This document shows positions 23,828 to 31,379 of a stretch of 35,905 nucleotides of DNA, piece by piece. The position numbers and the translations under genes are program-made. Source of the DNA: GAS188 sp044445965. GTDB taxonomy: Bacteria; Pseudomonadota; Alphaproteobacteria; Rhizobiales; Beijerinckiaceae. The DNA lies in NCBI GenBank assembly GCA_044445965.1, contig JBIOEJ010000055.1, positions 1-35,905 of the forward strand. The letters run 5' to 3'. The notes below the pieces were generated by a model that was not told the DNA's origin, ran no database searches, and saw only the letters and a program-made list of their open reading frames with translations. Every line of letters starts with the position of its first letter. The stretch's first letter is position 1.

Positions 23828-24682
23828 ATGATACAGCCGAGGCGCGCGCGGCCGATCTCAACTCTCGTCCGCCTCACGGCGATCGCGGCTTTCATCGGTT
23901 TCGCAAGCAATTGCGCCTTCGCCAATGGGGAAGCCGACCCTTGGCCCGATTTAGCCAAGGACATCTTCCATGGCGCGACCCTGAGGGATGGCTCGGGGCT
24001 GGTGAGCCTCGATGCTCCCACGAGAGCCGAGGATGCTGCGATCGTCCCGGTGACCATGAGCGTCAGCCTGCCGGCCGGAGATACACGCCGGCTCGTCGCA
24101 TTGACGCTGGTGATCGATCAGAACCCCTCTCCACTGGCTGGGATCTTCAAGATCGGCCCCAACGTCAAATTGACCAGCCTGTCGACAAGGATACGGGTCG
24201 ACACCTACACCAACATCCATGTCGTGGCGGAGCTGAGCGACGGCGCCTTCTATGTGACGCAGCGCTTCGTCAAGGCGTCGGGAGGTTGTTCGGCTCCGAT
24301 GGCGAAGGACCCCAAGGAGGCCAAGGTCGCGATGGGGCAGATGAAGCTGCGCCAGTTCGTCAAGGAGGCGGATCCGGTCTCCGGCGCCGCGCCGCCCGAC
24401 GAGCGCGACCTCCAGATCATGCTCCGCCATCCCAATAATTCAGGGATGCAGATGGATCAGCTCTCGCGCCTCTACATCCCGCCGCTATTCGTGGCGGATC
24501 TGAGGGTCTGGCAGGGCGAGGACCTGATCCTTGCGATGGAGGGCGGCATATCGATTTCGGAAGACCCGAATTTTCGCTTCACCTATCGCGCCGCCAGCGC
24601 TGGCGATTTCCGCGTCGAAATCACCGACAGCGACAAGCATCTCTTCAAGGGCGAGTTCCCGAACAAGAAACCGCAAATCTGA
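23828..24682 (+). CDS. Quinoprotein-dehydrogenase-associated SoxYZ-like carrier protein
   Basis: A 284-residue secreted protein with a signal peptide (residues 1-32, ending near CAFA). A SoxY-like domain ends in the swinging-arm motif KASGGCSAP with C154, followed by a SoxZ-like domain (residues about 190-284; NNSGMQMDQLSRLYIPPLFV, FRFTYRAASAGDFRVEITDS). In sulfur oxidisers SoxYZ carries sulfur intermediates on this Cys. Fused versions occur beside PQQ dehydrogenases, where the cargo is unknown. No other sox gene is in the window, so classic thiosulfate oxidation is unlikely here. It is the first gene of the PQQ accessory region. Confidence 0.85.
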   Translation: MIQPRRARPISTLVRLTAIAAFIGFASNCAFANGEADPWPDLAKDIFHGATLRDGSGLVSLDAPTRAEDAAIVPVTMSVSLPAGDTRRLVALTLVIDQNPSPLAGIFKIGPNVKLTSLSTRIRVDTYTNIHVVAELSDGAFYVTQRFVKASGGCSAPMAKDPKEAKVAMGQMKLRQFVKEADPVSGAAPPDERDLQIMLRHPNNSGMQMDQLSRLYIPPLFVADLRVWQGEDLILAMEGGISISEDPNFRFTYRAASAGDFRVEITDSDKHLFKGEFPNKKPQI

Positions 24683-24688
24683 GACGGA

Positions 24689-24733
24689 GGACAGAGGACG
24701 GATTGATGCGGCTCCATTGCGCCTCCTCTGTCC
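24689..24733. terminator. Inverted repeat between convergent genes
   Basis: GGACAGAGGA at 24689-24698 pairs perfectly with TCCTCTGTCC at 24724-24733 across a 25-base loop. It lies between the converging SoxYZ-like gene and the small secreted protein gene. There is no T-run, so a factor-independent terminator role is uncertain. Confidence 0.4.
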
Positions 24734-24773
24734 TGCGCCGTCTGTCTTCGGTCCTCTGGCCGAAGCCGGGTCC

Positions 24774-25139
24774 TCAGAAGCACCGCACTTCGGCTTCGGC
24801 CTGGGCGCGCCGCAAATCGTCGACGACCTTTTTCGAAAACTCGGTTGCCCGAAACATGTTGCCGAGATTTCCCGGAACCTGGGTCATCCTGATGACGGCT
24901 TCCGCGTCGACATAGCGTTCATAGGGAATGAGCGAAGCAACCACATCGATCGAGCACGAGCAGCGCTCGAGCGTTTGCTGGGTTTCGCCATTGGCCTTCA
25001 TGCAGGCGAATACATAGTCGGCGCGCGCCGATGTCGGATAATCGTTGATCTCGGCCGCAAGACCGTCCGTCCCGATCGACAACGCCACGGCGCAGAGAAC
25101 AGCTCCCGAGGCCGAGGCAATCGAGCACTTTGTCGTCAT
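24774..25139 (-). CDS. Small secreted protein with Cys residues, function unknown
   Basis: A 121-residue protein. Residues 1-29 look like a signal peptide (hydrophobic SGAVLCAVALSIG, cleavage near GLAA). The mature part has DYVFACMKANG, LERCSCSIDVVAS and a C-terminal EVRCF, giving four cysteines that could form two disulfides. The rest is helical. I cannot name a family. The gene stands upstream of, and divergent from, pqqA, and next to the SoxYZ-like gene, so a periplasmic role in the quinoprotein system is the likely context. Confidence 0.7.
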   Translation of the reverse strand: MTTKCSIASASGAVLCAVALSIGTDGLAAEINDYPTSARADYVFACMKANGETQQTLERCSCSIDVVASLIPYERYVDAEAVIRMTQVPGNLGNMFRATEFSKKVVDDLRRAQAEAEVRCF

Positions 25140-25225
25140 GCCGTCTCCTCATGGCTGCGTTGCGGGTCGGTGATAAAGCCAACGAGTCCAGACATCCACC
25201 AAAGCTGAAACTTGCATCTTGCGGG

Positions 25226-25254
25226 TTGAAAGACAACCGGCGGAGCCGTATGTT
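25226..25254 (+). promoter_or_regulatory. pqqA: Promoter of pqqA
   Basis: TTGAAA at 25226-25231 and TATGTT at 25249-25254 are spaced by exactly 17 bases and precede the pqqA start by about 32 bases. The predicted start of transcription is near 25261, followed by GAGGAGA as the ribosome binding site. Confidence 0.55.
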
Positions 25255-25285
25255 TTTCTACGACTTCACACGAGGAGAGAAAGCA

Positions 25286-25363
25286 ATGACTTGGTCGACA
25301 CCCCGCGTGACCGAAGTGTGCATTGGCATGGAAGTGACCAGCTACGTTTCCGCTGAAATCTGA
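25286..25363 (+). CDS. pqqA: PQQ precursor peptide PqqA
   Basis: A 25-residue peptide beginning MTWSTPRVTEVCIGMEVTSY. It holds the two PQQ-forming residues at the expected spacing, E16 and Y20 in G-M-E-V-T-S-Y, within the family pattern E-x-C-x-G-x-E-V-T-x-Y-x-x-A-E. PqqE joins these side chains and the peptide is then cut out to give PQQ. The start has a good GAGGAGA 8 bases upstream. No pqqB, C, D or E gene follows: the next gene is a cytochrome, so this is a solitary pqqA, probably an extra or separately controlled copy. Confidence 0.93.
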   Translation: MTWSTPRVTEVCIGMEVTSYVSAEI

Positions 25364-25374
25364 CCAAAATCGAT

Positions 25375-25398
25375 AAAGCCCGCTCATTGAGCGGCTTT
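25375..25398 (+). terminator. Hairpin after pqqA
   Basis: AAAGCC-c-GCTC pairs with GAGC-GGCTTT (25375-25398) with one bulged C and a 3-base loop. It begins 12 bases after the pqqA stop. The trailing T-run is only three bases, so termination may be partial or the hairpin may protect a short pqqA mRNA. The rest of the gap to 25688 shows no gene; AAGGAGC at 25673-25679 serves the next gene. Confidence 0.55.
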
Positions 25399-25688
25399 CG
25401 AAGAATCGGAAGGTCACGATTCTCGCCCCAGCGGCGTAATTTCCGCTGCTTCTAGTGGGATTGCGCCAAGTTGAATCTGCCGGGGGGCAGGTGTTTCGCG
25501 CGCCTGCCTCTGCCAGTGCGCCGGCATCTGACTTTGGCGCTAGCTTCGCCTGCCCGACACCTACTCCCCTGCCCTCCTCTCTGGCGCCGCGACGGATCGC
25601 CACTGGACATCCCCGCCCGGTGATCGATAGTCCGAGGAACGGAAAGAGGAATTCCATACTCGAAGCTTACCCAAGGAGCAGTTCCGCC

Positions 25689-26087
25689 ATGAGACAAACG
25701 GTCCTCGGCGCCGTCTTGAGCGCAAGCCTCAGCCTGGTGGCCGGGACGGGAGCCTCCGCGCAGGATGCTGCCGCCGGCGAGAAAGTGTTCATCGTCTGCC
25801 GCGCCTGCCATCAGATCGGCGAAAACGCGAAGATCGCGGTCGGCCCCGTTCTCAACGGGGTGATCGGTCGCAAGGCAGGAACTTATCCGGGTTACGCTTA
25901 TTCGGACGCCAACAAGAATTCGGGCATCACCTGGGACGAGGACACCTTTGCGACCTACATCAAGGATCCGCGCGCCAAGATCCCCGGCACCAAGATGATC
26001 TTCATCGGCGTCAAGGACGACCAGAAGATCAAGGATCTGATCGCCTTCCTGAAGCAATACGGTCCCGACGGAAAGAAGGTTCAGTGA
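25689..26087 (+). CDS. Class I cytochrome c (c2/c550-like)
   Basis: A 132-residue secreted monoheme cytochrome. A signal peptide (residues 1-25, ending SASAQ-like GASAQ) is followed by the heme site CRACH near residue 37 and the distal Met in the loop IPGTKMIFIGVKD near 97-109. VGPVLNGVIGRKAGTYPGYAYSDANK is typical of mitochondrial-type cytochrome c2. It probably accepts electrons from the quinoprotein or the diheme cytochrome and passes them to an oxidase. Gene placement between pqqA and an ABC pair ties it to PQQ-linked oxidation. Confidence 0.9.
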   Translation: MRQTVLGAVLSASLSLVAGTGASAQDAAAGEKVFIVCRACHQIGENAKIAVGPVLNGVIGRKAGTYPGYAYSDANKNSGITWDEDTFATYIKDPRAKIPGTKMIFIGVKDDQKIKDLIAFLKQYGPDGKKVQ

Positions 26088-26150
26088 CCGCTGGCGGACA
26101 ACCGTTGCATGGTGCAGCGCACCCCCTCGCTTCGGGGTGAAAGGTGGCTG

Positions 26151-26921
26151 GTGTCCGACATTGCAGCCGCGCCGGCCCTGTCGATCGAGCATCTGAGCCA
26201 TTCCTACGGCACCCGCGTTGCGCTCGACGATGTCAGCTTTGCCGCCCCTCGGGGGAGCTGCACGGCGTTACTCGGGCCCAACGGTGCCGGCAAGACGACC
26301 CTGTTCTCGCTAGTGACGCGGCTGTTCGCGGCTCGTCGGGGGCGGATTCGCGTTCTCGGCTTCGATGTCAACCGAGATCCCGGAGAGGCCCTGCGGCGGC
26401 TCGGAGTGGTGTTTCAAGCGCGCACCCTCGATCTCGACCTGACGGTCGCGCAGAACTTGCGCTATCACGCGGCGCTGCACGGCATCGGCTCGCAAGAAGC
26501 GCGCGAGCGCGCCACGGCGATCCTCGGCCGAATGGACCTCGCGGGCCGAGCCCATGACAAAGCGCGCAATCTCTCCGGCGGCCAGATGCGACGTGTCGAG
26601 ATCGCCCGCGCCCTGCTGCACCGTCCGGCGCTGCTCGTCCTCGACGAGCCGACGGTCGGCCTCGACGTCAGCTCGCGCGCCGACATCTTGCGGCATCTCC
26701 GCGATCTCGTCACGAAAGCCGGCATCACCGTGCTGTGGGCGACCCATCTTCTCGACGAGATCGAGCCGTCGGACGATATCGTCGTCCTTCACCACGGGCG
26801 CGTCCTCGCCGCGGGATCGGCCGGAGCCGTGATCGCGGCGCAGAATGCCACGGATATCGCTGGAGCCTTCGCGGCGCTCACCGCGGTCGACGCATCCGCA
26901 AGACCGGAAATGCCGGCGTGA
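26151..26921 (+). CDS. ABC transporter ATPase of the PQQ-dependent alcohol system
   Basis: A 256-residue ABC ATPase. It has Walker A GPNGAGKTT (residues 42-50), the Q-loop GVVFQARTLDLDLTV, the signature LSGGQMRR, Walker B LLVLDEPTVGLD and the switch His in WATHLLDE. It matches the type seen with PQQ alcohol dehydrogenases (Ped/Lut-like). Genetics in Pseudomonas and Methylorubrum links such transporters to lanthanide uptake or response. The GTG start at 26151 has AAGGTGG 5 bases upstream; the ATG at 26109 has none. Its stop overlaps the permease start as GTGA. Confidence 0.88.
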   Translation: MSDIAAAPALSIEHLSHSYGTRVALDDVSFAAPRGSCTALLGPNGAGKTTLFSLVTRLFAARRGRIRVLGFDVNRDPGEALRRLGVVFQARTLDLDLTVAQNLRYHAALHGIGSQEARERATAILGRMDLAGRAHDKARNLSGGQMRRVEIARALLHRPALLVLDEPTVGLDVSSRADILRHLRDLVTKAGITVLWATHLLDEIEPSDDIVVLHHGRVLAAGSAGAVIAAQNATDIAGAFAALTAVDASARPEMPA

Positions 26922-27778
26922 CGGCAGGCGCGCATTCGACCGAGATCGAGCGGGCGGCGGAGCTCGGGCGCGGCTTCACGCTTCGCCAATATCTGATCTG
27001 CCTGAAGGGCGTGGTCTGGCGCGAGGGCTTGCGCTTTATTCATCAGCGCGAGCGCTTCGTCTCGGCGTTGGTGCGGCCCCTCGTCTGGCTTTTGATCTTC
27101 GCCGCGGGCTTTCGCAGCGTGCTCGGTCTCTCGATCATTCCGCCCTACGATACCTACATCCTCTACGAGGATTACATCACGCCCGGCTTGATAGCGATGA
27201 TCCAGCTCTTCAACGGCATGCAGTCATCCCTGTCGATGGTCTACGACCGTGAGATGGGCAATATGCGCATCCTTCTCGTCAGCCCCCTGCCGCGCTGGTT
27301 CATCCTGGTCGCGAAGCTCATGGCGGGAACGGCCGTGTCGGTCATCCAGGTCTATGCCTATCTGCTGATCGCCTGGTTCTGGGGCATCGAGCCGCCGCCG
27401 CTCGGCTATCTGACCGTGCTGCCGGCGCTGATCCTTGCCGGCATGATGCTGGGCTCGCTCGGCATGCTCTTGTCCTCGATGATCAGCCAGCTCGAAAATT
27501 TCGCGGGCGTGATGAATTTCGTGATCTTCCCGATGTTCTTCGCCTCCTCGGCACTCTATCCGCTCTGGCGCGTGCAGGAGACGAGCCCGGCGCTTTATGT
27601 GATCTGCCAGCTCAACCCATTCACCTATGCGGTCGAGCTCGTTCGTTTTACGCTTTACCGCCAGATTGACTGGAAGTCGCTATGCGCCGTCCTTGCCTGC
27701 ACGGCGGTGTTTCTCATCGGCGCACTCGTCGCCTATGATCCGTCGAAGGGATTGATCGGAAGGCGCGGCGCGGCCTGA
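26918..27778 (+). CDS. ABC-2 type permease of the PQQ-dependent alcohol system
   Basis: A 286-residue membrane protein of the ABC-2 family. Predicted membrane helices lie near SALVRPLVWLLIFAAGF, VSVIQVYAYLLIAWFW, LTVLPALILAGMMLGSLGMLLSSM, FAGVMNFVIFPMFFASSALY and LCAVLACTAVFLIGALVAY. ABC-2 permeases usually export or move polymers and drugs, but the PedC-like members are tied to PQQ alcohol oxidation. It starts at a GTG that overlaps the stop of the ATPase gene, so the two make one transporter. No binding protein follows directly; the likely partner is the PQQ-type binding protein at 32587-33822. Confidence 0.87.
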   Translation: MTAGAHSTEIERAAELGRGFTLRQYLICLKGVVWREGLRFIHQRERFVSALVRPLVWLLIFAAGFRSVLGLSIIPPYDTYILYEDYITPGLIAMIQLFNGMQSSLSMVYDREMGNMRILLVSPLPRWFILVAKLMAGTAVSVIQVYAYLLIAWFWGIEPPPLGYLTVLPALILAGMMLGSLGMLLSSMISQLENFAGVMNFVIFPMFFASSALYPLWRVQETSPALYVICQLNPFTYAVELVRFTLYRQIDWKSLCAVLACTAVFLIGALVAYDPSKGLIGRRGAA

Positions 27779-27798
27779 CACATTCGAGCGGAGTTACC

Positions 27799-28785
27799 AT
27801 GCGGGTCATGCGTCACCTCGTGTCTCGCCGCGCCTTCATGGCCGGCGTTGCGCTCGCCGCGGCACCGGCACGCGCCGCTTCCGCCATCCGCCTTGCGGCC
27901 CTGAAAACCGGCAGCTTCGCCTGGGAGCTGGAGGTGATCCGCAATCACGGCTTGGACAAGGCAGCCGACCTGATGGTCGAGACGGTCGAGCTCGCAAGCC
28001 CCCAGGGCGCGGAGCTCGCATTGAGGGCAGGCCAAGCCGATATCATCATTTCCGATTGGCTTTATGTCTCGCGCGTCCGGTCGCTCGGCGAACGCCTGAC
28101 CTTCTATCCCTATTCGTCCGCCATCGGTGCGATCATGACGCCCAAGACGTCCTCGATCGCAAGCTTGGGCGAGCTCAGAGGCAAGACGCTCGCCGTGGCC
28201 GGCGGACCGCTCGACAAGAGCTGGCTCATTGTTCGCGGCGCGGCCTTGCAAGAGGGCATCGACCTCAAGGCGCAGGCCTCGATCGTCTATGGCGCTCCGT
28301 CGCTCCTGGCCGAAAAGGCGCGCCAAGGGGAATTCGCGGCGAGCTTGAACTTCTGGAATTTTTGCGCCGAGCTCGAGGCTGAAGGCTTCCGTCGCCTGGT
28401 CGGCGTCGAGGACCTGGCGATGCGCCTCGGCGCGACCGGTCCCATCGCCAATCTCGGCTATGTGTTCAGCGAGGATTGGGCGCGCCAAAACAATGCTGCG
28501 CTGGTTCGATTTCTGAACATGACCCGGAAGGCCAAGGATATCCTCGCTCAGTCGCCCGAAGAATGGGAGCGACTGAAACCGAGATTGAACCTGCGCAACG
28601 ACGATGTGCTTGCCGTCTATCGTCAGCGCTACGCGGAAGGCATACCGCGCCGTCCGGTCAGCGCCGAGGAAGCCGATGCGCGCAAGCTCTACGCGCTGCT
28701 CGCCAACCTTGGCGGGCCGGAGCTCGTCGGCAAGTCGAGTGAGCTCGCGCCCGGCACATTCTACGCTGCGATCCCGGGCGGGTAG
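27799..28785 (+). CDS. NitT/TauT-type ABC substrate-binding protein with Tat-like signal
   Basis: A 328-residue periplasmic binding protein of the SsuA/TauA/ThiY type. The N-terminus contains the twin-arginine motif SRRAFMAG followed by VALAAAPARAASA, so export in folded form is likely. Typical segments are LKTGSFAWELEVIRNHGLDK, GQADIIISDWLYVSR, LRGKTLAVAGGPLDKSW and ATGPIANLGYVFSEDWARQN. The ligand is not known. Relatives in methylotroph lanthanide clusters (lut) are suspected to bind a metal or metal-chelate. Its own permease and ATPase follow. Confidence 0.85.
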   Translation: MRVMRHLVSRRAFMAGVALAAAPARAASAIRLAALKTGSFAWELEVIRNHGLDKAADLMVETVELASPQGAELALRAGQADIIISDWLYVSRVRSLGERLTFYPYSSAIGAIMTPKTSSIASLGELRGKTLAVAGGPLDKSWLIVRGAALQEGIDLKAQASIVYGAPSLLAEKARQGEFAASLNFWNFCAELEAEGFRRLVGVEDLAMRLGATGPIANLGYVFSEDWARQNNAALVRFLNMTRKAKDILAQSPEEWERLKPRLNLRNDDVLAVYRQRYAEGIPRRPVSAEEADARKLYALLANLGGPELVGKSSELAPGTFYAAIPGG

Positions 28786-28795
28786 CTTCAACGTG

Positions 28796-29539
28796 ATGTG
28801 GCGCGCCATATCGCTCGGAGCGCTGCTGCTCGCATGGCAATTGGGCGCAAGCATCGCGGGTGAAAGGCTCCTCCCCTCGCCCGAAGCCGTGCTGACGACG
28901 TTCGTCGAGGAGGCCCGTTCGGGCGCGTTGGCGCTCAACCTCATGGTGACGCTGGCGCGAGTCGCAGCCGCCTTCGCGCTCGCGATTTCGGCCGGTGCCG
29001 CGATCGGCTATGCGATGGGCCGTTCGGCGGCCTTCGACCGCTTCGCGGACCCTTGGCTGATCCTCCTGCTCAATCTGCCGGCCCTGGTGACCATCCTCCT
29101 CGCCTATATCTGGTTCGGCCTGACGGAAGCCGCGGCGATCGGCGCGGTCGCGATCAACAAGTTGCCGAATACGGTTGCCACGCTGCGCGAGGGAGCCCGC
29201 GCGCTCGATCCGGCCCTCGACGAGATGGGGCAGGCCTTCAGGCTCGATCGATGGAGGAGGATGCGGCACATCGTCGTTCCCCAGCTTGCGCCCTATCTCG
29301 CGGCTGCCTCGCGGTCAGGGCTTTCGCTCGTCTGGAAGATCGTCCTCGTCGTCGAGTTGGTGGGACGACCAAATGGCGTCGGCTTCGCCGTCGGCACGGC
29401 CTTTCAAGTCTTCGACGTGGCGCGCATTCTCGCCTACGGTCTGTGTTTCGTGGCGGTAATGTTGGCGGTTGAAACATGTGTGGTGCAGCCTCTTGAGCGA
29501 CACGCATCGCGTTGGCGATCCCGGCAGCGTCGAGGTTGA
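28796..29539 (+). CDS. ABC transporter permease (NitT/TauT type)
   Basis: A 247-residue inner-membrane permease. It has about six membrane segments and the EAA-type cytoplasmic loop EMGQAFRLDRWRRMRHIVVPQLAPYLAAA near residues 140-170, which docks to the ATPase. It forms an importer with the preceding binding protein and following ATPase. The start may be the ATG at 28796 or the GTG at 28793; ribosome binding is weak, suggesting coupling to the gene upstream. The end overlaps the start of the ATPase gene. Confidence 0.87.
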   Translation: MWRAISLGALLLAWQLGASIAGERLLPSPEAVLTTFVEEARSGALALNLMVTLARVAAAFALAISAGAAIGYAMGRSAAFDRFADPWLILLLNLPALVTILLAYIWFGLTEAAAIGAVAINKLPNTVATLREGARALDPALDEMGQAFRLDRWRRMRHIVVPQLAPYLAAASRSGLSLVWKIVLVVELVGRPNGVGFAVGTAFQVFDVARILAYGLCFVAVMLAVETCVVQPLERHASRWRSRQRRG

Positions 29540-30230
29540 GGTCCGGCGAAAGTCGTTCCGCAACGCGGCGGGTGAGCACAAGGACGTTCTCGTCGATATC
29601 GCATTCGGGCTCGCCGCGGGCGAGGTCGCAGCGCTCGTCGGCCCCTCAGGCGCCGGCAAGACGACGCTTCTGAAGATCATCGCCGGCCTCGACCGTGATT
29701 TCGAGGGCCATGTCATATCCCCCGCGCGGCGCCTCGGCTTCGTCTTTCAGGAGCCTCGCCTTCTGCCTTGGCGCAGCGTCGAGGACAATGTCCGCATCGT
29801 GGCCCCGCAAGCCACCGAACCCGATCTGAACGCACTGTTCGACGCTCTCGGGCTTGGCCAGCACCGTCGCCATTTTCCCGGCGAATTGTCGCTCGGCCTC
29901 GCCCGCCGCGTCGCCATAGCGAGGGCCTTCGCTATTCGTCCCGATCTGCTCCTCCTGGACGAGCCTTTCGTATCGCTGGACGAGAAGCTGGCGAAGCAGC
30001 TTCAGGAAGAGCTCGTCGCCTTGGTGGAAAACCGGCGCGTCACGAGTATTGTGGTGACACACGACGTCGTCGAAGCGGTTCGACTGGTCGAACGCATTTT
30101 CGTCCTCGACGGTCATCCGGCACATATCGTCGCGGATTTCCTGATTGCCACGCCCCGCGCCCAGCGATCGCCGGCATTCATCAGCTCGCTCGTCGAGCGC
30201 ATCCGCTCGACAAGGCCCGCGGCCTCGTGA
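29493..30230 (+). CDS. ABC transporter ATPase (NitT/TauT type)
   Basis: A 245-residue ATPase completing the importer. It has Walker A GPSGAGKTT, Q-loop LGFVFQEPRLLPWRSVEDNV, Walker B LLLLDEPFVSLD and switch VVTHDVVEAV. The signature is LSLGLARR instead of LSGGQ, a changed C-loop that may affect ATP turnover. The PRLLPW motif is typical of nitrate/sulfonate/taurine ATPases. No ATG starts the frame in a sensible place, so I take the TTG at 29493; a TTG at 29469 is another choice. Confidence 0.83.
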   Translation: MSDTHRVGDPGSVEVEVRRKSFRNAAGEHKDVLVDIAFGLAAGEVAALVGPSGAGKTTLLKIIAGLDRDFEGHVISPARRLGFVFQEPRLLPWRSVEDNVRIVAPQATEPDLNALFDALGLGQHRRHFPGELSLGLARRVAIARAFAIRPDLLLLDEPFVSLDEKLAKQLQEELVALVENRRVTSIVVTHDVVEAVRLVERIFVLDGHPAHIVADFLIATPRAQRSPAFISSLVERIRSTRPAAS

Positions 30231-30261
30231 CCGAAGCGGATCGGCCGAGCCGGCAGCAGCT

Positions 30262-30795
30262 TCAATCGATGGAGCAGGCGTAGAGGGCGCGCACCTTCAT
30301 CCCATAGCGCATCGCCGGATAACCCTCGAAAACGCCGTTGATGAGCATCGTCGCCGTTTCGCCGGGCAGCACGATGCCGCCGCCTGTCGCGATCGTCTCA
30401 TCAAGGTCGAGCGTGGGGTAGGCGATCTCGACCTTGCGGATCACCTTGCCGGGCAGGATGTTGTGGACATCCCATGTGAAGCTGTTGGCGTAGGTGAGGA
30501 AAGAGGCGCTCGCCGCGCGCAGAGCCTTGAACTCGGCGTCCGAAACGGGTTGCGGCTCGCAGCCGGCGATCTTGCGATCAAGGCCCAGTTGGACGGCTTT
30601 GGCGCGACTCTCGTCATCGCAGGCGTCGCGGCACTGCGTCATCTGAAAACGGATCATGTCGTCCGTAACGTCGCTTTGCTTGACTTTCGAGGCGAGGCAA
30701 GCGCGGAAGCAGGTTTGGGTTTGTGCGGAAGTCGGGTTCCCCGCCAGCGCGATTAGCACCGTCGGCAAGATCGCGACGACATAAGCGGCGTCCAT
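30262..30795 (-). CDS. Secreted protein with Cys pairs, function unknown
   Basis: A 177-residue protein with a signal peptide (MDAAYVVAILPTVLIALAG, cleavage near TSAQ). The mature protein starts with paired cysteines (QTCFRACLASK and MTQCRDACDDES), like a helical hairpin held by disulfides, and ends with a beta-rich part (FTWDVHNILPGKVIRKVEIAYP, GGGIVLPGETATMLINGVFE). No family was recognised. It lies in a minus-strand group of small secreted proteins inside the PQQ/lanthanide region, 17 bases downstream of the EF-hand-like gene, and is probably periplasmic. Confidence 0.7.
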   Translation of the reverse strand: MDAAYVVAILPTVLIALAGNPTSAQTQTCFRACLASKVKQSDVTDDMIRFQMTQCRDACDDESRAKAVQLGLDRKIAGCEPQPVSDAEFKALRAASASFLTYANSFTWDVHNILPGKVIRKVEIAYPTLDLDETIATGGGIVLPGETATMLINGVFEGYPAMRYGMKVRALYACSID

Positions 30796-30812
30796 CACGC
30801 CTCGCAAGTTGG

Positions 30813-31181
30813 TTATTTGCAGTCCCTCAGATCGCGATCCTCGAGCGCAAAGACCTTGCCGTCCTTCACCTCGATATCGCGAGCCATGCAAGCCTTTCCG
30901 GTGGTGTAGACGATCTTCGCATCGTAACGGCCCGGCCCGACGCCGAGGATTGGCAGCCTTTCGTCGTGATCGACCGTGCCGTCCTTGTCGTTCTCGCACT
31001 GGTTCTTGCCGAATTCAGTTGTGCCCGCAGGCGCGAGCCGAAACTCCTTGATGGTTCCGGTCGTGAGGTTCCAGAAGCGGATGCGCCCGGCCGCCGAGGC
31101 GTCGCCCAGGAAAAGGACAGTCGCGAAAAGGCACGACAAGCCGCGGCGCAGGAGGCGCCGCGCCTCGCGATTGCGGGCCAT
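30813..31181 (-). CDS. Small secreted protein with an EF-hand-like, lanmodulin-type loop
   Basis: A 122-residue protein with a basic signal peptide (residues 1-30, ending DASA). Residues 63-74 read ENDKDGTVDHDE. This fits the 12-residue EF-hand loop with acidic residues at positions 1, 3, 5, 9 and 12, Gly at 6 and Val at 8. Only position 1 (Glu for Asp) is off consensus. It is strikingly close to lanmodulin loops, whose pattern is DPDKDGTIDLKE, but the Pro at position 2 is replaced by Asn. There is only one loop and the flanks (beta-like, PGRYDAKIVYTTGKAC) are not the usual EF helices. Metal binding is therefore a hypothesis. The start at 31181 gives a clean signal peptide; the ATG at 31223 is an alternative. 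Confidence 0.72.
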   Translation of the reverse strand: MARNREARRLLRRGLSCLFATVLFLGDASAAGRIRFWNLTTGTIKEFRLAPAGTTEFGKNQCENDKDGTVDHDERLPILGVGPGRYDAKIVYTTGKACMARDIEVKDGKVFALEDRDLRDCK

Positions 31182-31379
31182 CCAGCCATCGCGGAATGCG
31201 GTTGCCGACACGACGCTTGTCATGACGCTGATCTCCGAGCTCGGTGCCGGGGACACTACACCAAACCCGGCCGGTCGGTTAGGGAAAGCTCCGATATTCC
31301 TGATTGCTCCTCGCCCGCGACGAGCGGGGTAAGGGCGGCCCCGACAACGACCTTGCGAATGAGCAGGCGGGACCCGGCA

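Noticed and set aside
23828..24682. SoxYZ-like gene as evidence for thiosulfate oxidation
   Set aside because: No other sox gene is nearby and the fused form is known to go with quinoprotein dehydrogenases, so the sulfur-oxidation reading was dropped.
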